Origin: DATKKK01 sp035542975
Lineage (GTDB): Archaea; Thermoproteota; Bathyarchaeia; Bathyarchaeales; Bathycorpusculaceae
Direction: 5' to 3'
Length of the DNA stretch: 9,213 nt
NCBI GenBank assembly: GCA_035542975.1
Contig: DATKKK010000089.1
Span: forward strand, 1 to 9,213
Every line of letters begins with the position of its first letter. Position 1 is the stretch's first letter. The position numbers and the translations under genes were made by a program. The notes under the pieces were generated by a model. That model ran no database searches, was not told where the DNA came from, and saw only the letters and a list, made by a program, of their open reading frames with translations. Positions 6,612 through 9,213 of this stretch are shown in pieces.

Positions 6612-7007
6612 GTGGTCATATTGACAAAAGAAGATGAAATGATAGAAGAATTAAAACGCATCCGAACGCTTTTGGAACCAAAACCTGCCCCAACAGCGCC
6701 ACCGCGGAAAGGCATGTGGGCTGAGTTCATGGATTTTCTGTCAAAGTATAAGGTCATGGGACTTGCTGTGGCTTTCATCATGGGCATCTATCTAGGCGCT
6801 CTAGTGCAAGCATTAGTCACAGATTTGATAATGCCAGCAATCGGTCTTGCTATACCAGGGTTAGCGAACCTAGCTGACTACGGCTTTCCGGTTGGTAACC
6901 AAACGTTTACAGTGGGACATTTCGTGGCAGCGTTGATAACTTTCATAATTGTTGCTTTCGTAATCTTTGTTCTGGTTAAGATTACGAAGAAATGGGGAAT
7001 AGAATAG
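6612..7007 (+). CDS. mscL: Large-conductance mechanosensitive channel, MscL family
   Basis: MscL opens a wide pore in the cytoplasmic membrane under hypo-osmotic tension. The 131-residue protein has the two-helix layout. TM1, about residues 49-80, contains MGLAVAFIMGIYLGALVQAL followed by the diagnostic VTDLIMPAIGLAI. A short external loop (about 82-102) comes next, then TM2 (about 103-125, FVAALITFIIVAFVIFVLV) and a short basic tail (KITKKWGIE). An unusual N-terminal cytoplasmic extension of about 34 residues holds a charged helix (EDEMIEELKRIRTLLE) and a proline-rich linker (PKPAPTAPPRKG); the usual MscL N-terminal helix (WAEFMDFLSKYK) follows it. In alignment with E. coli MscL, gate residue Leu19 is retained (L51), Val23 becomes Phe55 and Gly22 becomes Ala54. 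GTG 6612 is preferred because a promoter places transcription there; TTG 6621 and ATG 6639 are alternatives. It is monocistronic and followed by T-tracts. Confidence 0.88.
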   Translation: MVILTKEDEMIEELKRIRTLLEPKPAPTAPPRKGMWAEFMDFLSKYKVMGLAVAFIMGIYLGALVQALVTDLIMPAIGLAIPGLANLADYGFPVGNQTFTVGHFVAALITFIIVAFVIFVLVKITKKWGIE

Positions 7008-7031
7008 AAATAGAAAAATGAAAAAGCATGC

Positions 7032-7055
7032 GGTTCATCCACCACAACCCTTTTT
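7032..7055 (+). terminator. Probable terminator after mscL
   Basis: A short GGTT/AACC stem (7032-7035 and 7046-7049) with a ten-base loop is followed by T5 at 7051-7055. A second T6 run lies at 7076-7081. Either T-run is sufficient for an archaeal polymerase; the stem is weak. Confidence 0.4.
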
Positions 7056-7138
7056 CTGAAACATAATGTGGAAGGTTTTTTCGTTCTAAGCATGCGACCG
7101 TCTTATGTCATTTTCACTCAGCTCTCCCCTTACCTGAC

Positions 7139-7156
7139 TATGCGTTACGGCGCATA
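7139..7156. promoter_or_regulatory. Palindrome next to the HTH-gene promoter (possible operator)
   Basis: TATGCG and CGCATA form perfect 6-base arms around a six-base centre TTACGG. The palindrome abuts the TATA-like GTTAAATAG, where a dimeric regulator could block or recruit the transcription factors. Its half-site ATGCG recurs at 7028, 7092 and, inverted, at 7228. Binding by the HTH protein encoded downstream is a guess from position. Confidence 0.35.
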
Positions 7157-7157
7157 T

Positions 7158-7166
7158 GTTAAATAG
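7158..7166 (+). promoter_or_regulatory. TATA-like box upstream of the HTH gene
   Basis: GTTAAATAG would start transcription near 7187-7192, giving a leader of more than 100 bases before TTG 7304, or expressing a reading frame now decayed. Confidence 0.35.
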
Positions 7167-7171
7167 AATAG

Positions 7172-7300
7172 CTTTTGCATTGCTTCTTGCTTGCGGTCCG
7201 TTTCCGCCATGATTGTTGGAGACGGATCGCATTCTCTCTCATCGTTCCAGATACGACGGGAGTTGTCATTGGATTAGCCTTGAAGAAAGAGGTTGAATGA
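7172..7300 (+). pseudogene. Possible decayed reading frame ending just before the HTH gene
   Basis: This frame has no stop between the TAG at 7169-7171 and the TGA at 7298-7300, and no ATG. Its last 20 residues, LIVPDTTGVVIGLALKKEVE, have a regular protein-like pattern, and the final codons overlap the GAGGTTGA ribosome binding site of the next gene in the way operonic genes do. The first half (HCFLLAVRFRHDCWRR) does not look coding. It may be the tail of a lost upstream gene. I do not recognise the family. Confidence 0.25.
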
Positions 7301-7303
7301 ACG

Positions 7304-7750
7304 TTGGAAGATTCTCCTAAGAGCTATTATTGGACTAGAGAGGAAGAACGCAAGTTGGTTGAATATTGGAGGCAAGGTGTTAGGAACCCGGAGGTTTTGG
7401 CTGATCGTTTGGGACGCAAGCTGGAGGGTGTTAAGAAGAAGCTGAGTAGATTGGGACTTGTCGTCGAACCTGAGAAAAGAGGCGGCCCGACGACAACTGA
7501 GCTTGAGATGCCTGAGGAGTTGCCGAGTGTGGAGGAGGCGCTAAAACTGTTGGTGGCGGCGATGGAGGCTCTTCAGAAACCAGGGCTTAGCAGAGCAGAG
7601 GTTTCACGACTTCGGAGTATTATTCAGGCAGTTAGGACTTACAAGGAATTGTTTGCTGACTATGTGGACTATAGAGGCATCGAAGCTAAGTTGATCGAAT
7701 TGGAAGCGAAATATGGTAAACTTGTTGAAAATCAAAAGAAACAAGAATAG
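7304..7750 (+). CDS. Small Myb/SANT-like helix-turn-helix protein
   Basis: This 148-residue soluble protein has an N-terminal domain (about residues 8-52) that fits a Myb/SANT-like tri-helical fold. YWTREEERKLVEYWRQG forms the first helix with its tryptophan, VRNPEVLADRLGRK the second, and LEGVKKKLSRLGLVV the recognition helix. A proline- and glycine-rich linker (EKRGGPTTTELEMPEELP) follows, then about 75 helical residues ending in a likely coiled coil (YRGIEAKLIELEAKYGKLVE). This suggests a dimer that binds DNA. It could be a regulator; similar domains also occur in small terminase-like and other mobile-element proteins, but no such genes are nearby. TTG 7304 is supported by GAGGT about ten bases upstream. 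No partner gene is in clear operon with it, and the DUF362 remnant follows directly. Confidence 0.7.
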   Translation: MEDSPKSYYWTREEERKLVEYWRQGVRNPEVLADRLGRKLEGVKKKLSRLGLVVEPEKRGGPTTTELEMPEELPSVEEALKLLVAAMEALQKPGLSRAEVSRLRSIIQAVRTYKELFADYVDYRGIEAKLIELEAKYGKLVENQKKQE

Positions 7751-8056
7751 GAGGCACCGAAGCGGATATATTCAGAAAATAGTTGTGCAAAGAGAGTTTT
7801 CGTTAAGCCCAATATAGTGTCGTCTGAACCTTACCCCGCAACTACACACCCAGAAGTGCTTGATGCTCTCCTAGGTTGGCTTTCGAATCGTGAGATTATT
7901 GTGGGTGATGGACCTGCGGTGGATGCAGGAAGAACAGACAAAGTCTTGCAGAATACGCCTTTGAGAGAAATTTGCGAGAATCACAACGTTAGCCTAGTGA
8001 ATTTGTACTCAGACCCGATGAAACGTATAAGTGTTCCTGGTACAACAACGATTTAA
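7751..8056 (+). pseudogene. DUF362 family protein remnant (both ends missing)
   Basis: The frame reads RVFVKPNIVSSEPYPATTHP, then PEVLDALLGWL, IIVGDGPAVDAGRTDKVL and VSLVNLYSDPMKRI, which is the N-terminal third of the DUF362 family (proteins of about 300 residues, often beside iron-sulfur domains). The homologous segment begins before any ATG, GTG or TTG: the first possible start, GTG 7817, falls inside the conserved KPNIVSS motif and would remove it. The C-terminal two thirds are absent, since TAA at 8054 follows PGTTTI. Some 5' codons may be in a neighbouring frame: around 7750-7779 another frame reads GGTEADIFRK, which suggests a frameshift. A short protein from GTG 7817 (79 residues) could still be made but should not be functional. 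Disruption is inferred from motif content. Confidence 0.7.
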
Positions 8057-8062
8057 ACTAAC

Positions 8063-8086
8063 ATGTCCAAAACACTAATAGGACAT
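8063..8086. repeat. Short inverted repeat upstream of the flavoprotein gene
   Basis: ATGTCC (8063-8068) and GGACAT (8081-8086) are perfect 6-base arms with a 12-base AT-rich spacer. The repeat follows the DUF362 remnant and precedes the promoter region of the flavoprotein gene. It could be a weak hairpin or a regulator site. Confidence 0.35.
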
Positions 8087-8099
8087 TAATAGTTAAAGG

Positions 8100-8109
8100 T
8101 TCAAAATAT
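8100..8109 (+). promoter_or_regulatory. TATA-like box of the flavoprotein gene
   Basis: TTCAAAATAT lies about 50 bases before ATG 8160. Transcription would begin near 8130, leaving a leader of about 30 bases that contains the ribosome binding site at 8146. Position and composition only. Confidence 0.35.
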
Positions 8110-8145
8110 CCGTTAATTCTAATTTGCTGTCGCCACAGGATGGTT

Positions 8146-8154
8146 AGGAGGAGA
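8146..8154 (+). promoter_or_regulatory. Strong ribosome binding site
   Basis: AGGAGGAGA is a near-perfect match to the archaeal Shine-Dalgarno sequence, about seven bases before ATG 8160. It fixes the start of the flavoprotein gene and suggests high translation. Confidence 0.7.
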
Positions 8155-8159
8155 AAAGG

Positions 8160-8651
8160 ATGGGCAAGGAAGAGATGAGAAGAGAATTAGACTTCAGAGA
8201 GAAAAAAGAAGAGTTGATTAGGTTTCTAGAGTCAAAGGATAGCGAAACAATGGTGTTGGCAACGTCTCACAACGATAGGGTTCTCGCCCGAAATGTGCTG
8301 GTTGCTACTGATGGGTTAGACCTTTATTTTTTCACATGGAGACGCTCTCGCAAGTGTATGCAAATTCAGAAGAACCCAAAGGTCGCCTTTTGCAAAGACA
8401 AAGTCCAAATGGAGGGAGTAGCTGAGATATTGGGAGGGCTTCTGGATGGAAAAACTAAGAAATACACAGACATGATGAGACGCAGGTTTCCCGAAGCAGT
8501 TGAAGAATGGGAACGTAGACCAGGAATGGTAATAGTGAGAGTCAAGCCTACGTTTGCAGTCACAGGTGGAAGTTCTAACGACGACGTATACATTGATTAC
8601 TTGGACTTGAAGAATGAAAAAGCGTACTCCAAAAAATGGGCTCATTTCTGA
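8160..8651 (+). CDS. Pyridoxamine 5'-phosphate oxidase-like flavin-binding protein
   Basis: This 163-residue protein has the split-barrel layout of the PNPOx-like superfamily, whose members bind FMN or F420 and reduce or oxidise small molecules. After a charged N-terminal helix (residues 1-25) comes a strand typical of the family (ETMVLATSHNDRVLARNVLV). The flavin-contacting segment LDLYFFTWRRSRKCMQIQKNPKVAFC follows in the usual place, then VQMEGVAEILGG and, after a helical insert (about 98-118), the closing strand MVIVRVKPTFAVTG. Length is normal for stand-alone members. The true substrate and whether it uses FMN or F420 cannot be told; a role in vitamin B6 synthesis is not implied. The strong ribosome binding site fixes the ATG. 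It is convergent with the dehydrogenase at the window end. Confidence 0.82.
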   Translation: MGKEEMRRELDFREKKEELIRFLESKDSETMVLATSHNDRVLARNVLVATDGLDLYFFTWRRSRKCMQIQKNPKVAFCKDKVQMEGVAEILGGLLDGKTKKYTDMMRRRFPEAVEEWERRPGMVIVRVKPTFAVTGGSSNDDVYIDYLDLKNEKAYSKKWAHF

Positions 8652-8694
8652 GAAACTAGATATGGCAATTTGTCTATAAGCCTATGAATATACT

Positions 8695-8798
8695 GAAAAG
8701 ACGGTCGAATGTTGGTTTGGTTGGATAAGATTTTACCCCCAAAACCCATAACAGTCTATCTCGTTTCTACTATGATTTTTCTGCAAAACCGTCTTTTC
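8695..8798. repeat. 104-base segment bounded by an 11-base inverted repeat
   Basis: GAAAAGACGGT (8695-8705) and ACCGTCTTTTC (8788-8798) are perfect reverse complements 82 bases apart. The layout resembles a miniature inverted-repeat element or a long-looped RNA stem. I see no convincing target-site duplication at the flanks. Confidence 0.4.
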
Positions 8799-8809
8799 GT
8801 TCGTGTAAT

Positions 8810-8849
8810 TCTTCTAGTCTCAGCCTGTCTGTTTCTGTGTCTTCTAGTC
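8810..8849. repeat. Direct repeat of 10 bases, 30 bases apart
   Basis: TCTTCTAGTC occurs at 8810-8819 and 8840-8849. Two copies only, so not a CRISPR array; it may be a slip in a low-complexity pyrimidine-rich stretch or paired protein sites. Confidence 0.35.
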
Positions 8850-8904
8850 AGAGAGAATGAGTAGGAGTAGGTGAGAGTGAGAAGTAGAGAGAAAAGGGTA
8901 AAGC

Positions 8905-8920
8905 TTTATCTTTTTCTTCT
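8905..8920 (+). terminator. T-rich terminator candidate for the flavoprotein transcript
   Basis: The T-rich run around 8905-8920 (TTATCTTTTTCTTCT) lies between the two convergent genes and would end plus-strand transcription about 260 bases after the flavoprotein stop. No nearer T-run of five exists except around 8776-8780. Confidence 0.3.
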
Positions 8921-8936
8921 GCTTGGGCTTTGCTCC

Positions 8937-8956
8937 ATGTGCTGGTTCGTGCACAT
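8937..8956 (-). terminator. Small hairpin just after the dehydrogenase stop
   Basis: ATGTGC (8937-8942) and GCACAT (8951-8956) are perfect 6-base arms around an 8-base loop, seven bases past the stop codon of the minus-strand dehydrogenase. No T-run follows on the minus strand, so it may stabilise the 3' end and not terminate transcription. Confidence 0.3.
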
Positions 8957-8963
8957 CACTTGA

Positions 8964-9213
8964 TCACGTTAAGAGGACTCCGCCGTCAACAACGATCTGT
9001 CCTCCTGTCATGTATGAACACATGTCTGAAGCCAGAAACAGGGCAACTTTGCCAATGTCATCTGGTTCACCAAGCCTTTTCATAGGTATCCTTTCAATCA
9101 ACGATTCAAGCATTTTCTGTAAATCTAAGCCTCCAGAAGCTGGTATCGATTGCTGCAGCTTTTTCACGCCCGGAGTCAGAATTCCTCCTGGAGCAATCGC
9201 GTTAACCCATATC
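8964..9213 (-). CDS. Short-chain dehydrogenase/reductase, C-terminal part (5' end outside window)
   Basis: The visible 82 residues are the end of a classical SDR, a Rossmann-fold NAD(P)-dependent oxidoreductase. The frame is open to the window edge and starts within WVNAIAPGGILTPGVKK, the conserved VN-IAPG-I-TP motif that follows the catalytic YxxxK. The substrate-binding segment (LDLQKMLESLIERIPMK) comes next, then the family C-terminus RLGEPDDIGKVALFLASDMC and YMTGGQIVVDGGVLLT. The cofactor motif TGxxxGxG and the active-site Ser/Tyr/Lys lie outside the window. The internal GTG at 9167 is not the start. Substrate unknown; FabG-like and sugar or polyol dehydrogenases share this tail. It is transcribed convergently to the flavoprotein gene. 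Confidence 0.9.
   Translation of the reverse strand, partial: IWVNAIAPGGILTPGVKKLQQSIPASGGLDLQKMLESLIERIPMKRLGEPDDIGKVALFLASDMCSYMTGGQIVVDGGVLLT

Larger units (their letters stand above)
7008..7303. other. Gap of 296 bases between mscL and the HTH gene
   Basis: No intact gene is visible. The gap holds two T-tracts (7051-7055, 7076-7081), a 9-base direct repeat AAGCATGCG (7024-7032 and 7088-7096), a palindrome (7139-7156) and a TATA-like box (about 7158-7166). It also holds an open stretch (7172-7300) whose second half reads like protein. These elements are listed separately where they can be supported. Confidence 0.6.
8652..8963. other. 312-base intergenic region between convergent genes
   Basis: No open frame of coding character is seen. 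The gap contains an 11-base inverted repeat spanning 8695-8798, a 10-base direct repeat spaced by 30 bases (8810, 8840), a pyrimidine-rich stretch (about 8761-8849) that switches to a purine-rich one (8850-8900), T-rich runs at 8909-8920, and a small hairpin (8937-8956). Confidence 0.6.

Noticed and set aside
7032..7050. GGTTCATCC as a possible tRNA T-arm
   Set aside because: The T-arm consensus (GTTCRANNC) is not met, and no acceptor stem, anticodon arm or D-arm can be built around it.
7001..7066. C/D-box small RNA between mscL and the T-tract (AATGAAA ... CTGA)
   Set aside because: CTGA could be a D box, but AATGAAA is a poor match to the C box RTGATGA and no D'/C' pair is present.
7817..8056. 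GTG 7817 frame as an intact small protein
   Set aside because: Conserved DUF362 residues (RVFVKPNI) continue upstream of this codon in the same frame, so the start would cut through a family motif; a remnant is the better explanation.
8316..8645. Two overlapping minus-strand frames opposite the flavoprotein gene
   Set aside because: The plus-strand gene has a strong ribosome binding site and family motifs; the minus products show no recognisable pattern.
8810..8849. Direct repeats as a CRISPR remnant
   Set aside because: Only two 10-base copies, in low-complexity sequence, with no longer repeat and no cas genes.

Overview
The window looks like a piece of an archaeal chromosome with moderate GC, most plausibly from the TACK side (Bathyarchaeia-like). 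This is inferred, not proven, from four things: AT-rich TATA-like boxes upstream of several genes, frequent TTG/GTG starts with short purine-rich Shine-Dalgarno sites, a stand-alone alpha-type subunit of an ADP-forming acyl-CoA synthetase, and a compact archaeal-style RNase J-like protein. I see no rRNA, tRNA, CRISPR array, transposase or phage gene.

Positions 1-1921 hold an ABC-2 exporter operon: the 3' end of a DrrA/CcmA-type ATPase (cut by the window edge) followed by two membrane permeases that are paralogues of each other and probably pair with the ATPase. The first permease appears to have lost its canonical start: the residue that aligns with the start of its sister is encoded by ACG. 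After a short promoter-bearing gap, positions 2007-6473 hold a tightly packed three-gene operon (gaps of 4 and 2 bases): an ADP-forming acyl-CoA synthetase alpha-like protein, a large protein with an unrecognised N-terminal half and a C-terminal protein-kinase-like/APH-like domain, and an RNase J-like metallo-beta-lactamase/beta-CASP nuclease. This combination is the best candidate here for an undescribed functional unit.

Positions 6475-8160 are looser. They contain a promoter and an MscL-family mechanosensitive channel with an N-terminal cytoplasmic extension. A gap of about 300 bases follows, with T-tract terminators, a cluster of ATGCG/CGCAT motifs including a palindrome next to a TATA-like box, and a possible decayed reading frame. 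Then come a small Myb/SANT-like HTH protein and a DUF362 remnant that lacks both its start and its C-terminal two thirds. Positions 8160-8651 encode a pyridoxamine-phosphate-oxidase-like flavoprotein with a strong ribosome binding site. A 312-base gap without a gene separates it from a convergent short-chain dehydrogenase (minus strand), of which only the C-terminal 82 residues lie in the window. That gap carries an 11-bp inverted repeat, a 30-base-spaced direct repeat, and a pyrimidine-rich stretch that switches to a purine-rich one.

Codon use changes along the window: the ABC genes and the synthetase favour C-ending codons (TTC, TAC), whereas the kinase gene, especially its first third, favours T-ending codons. 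The operon genes may therefore have had different histories.
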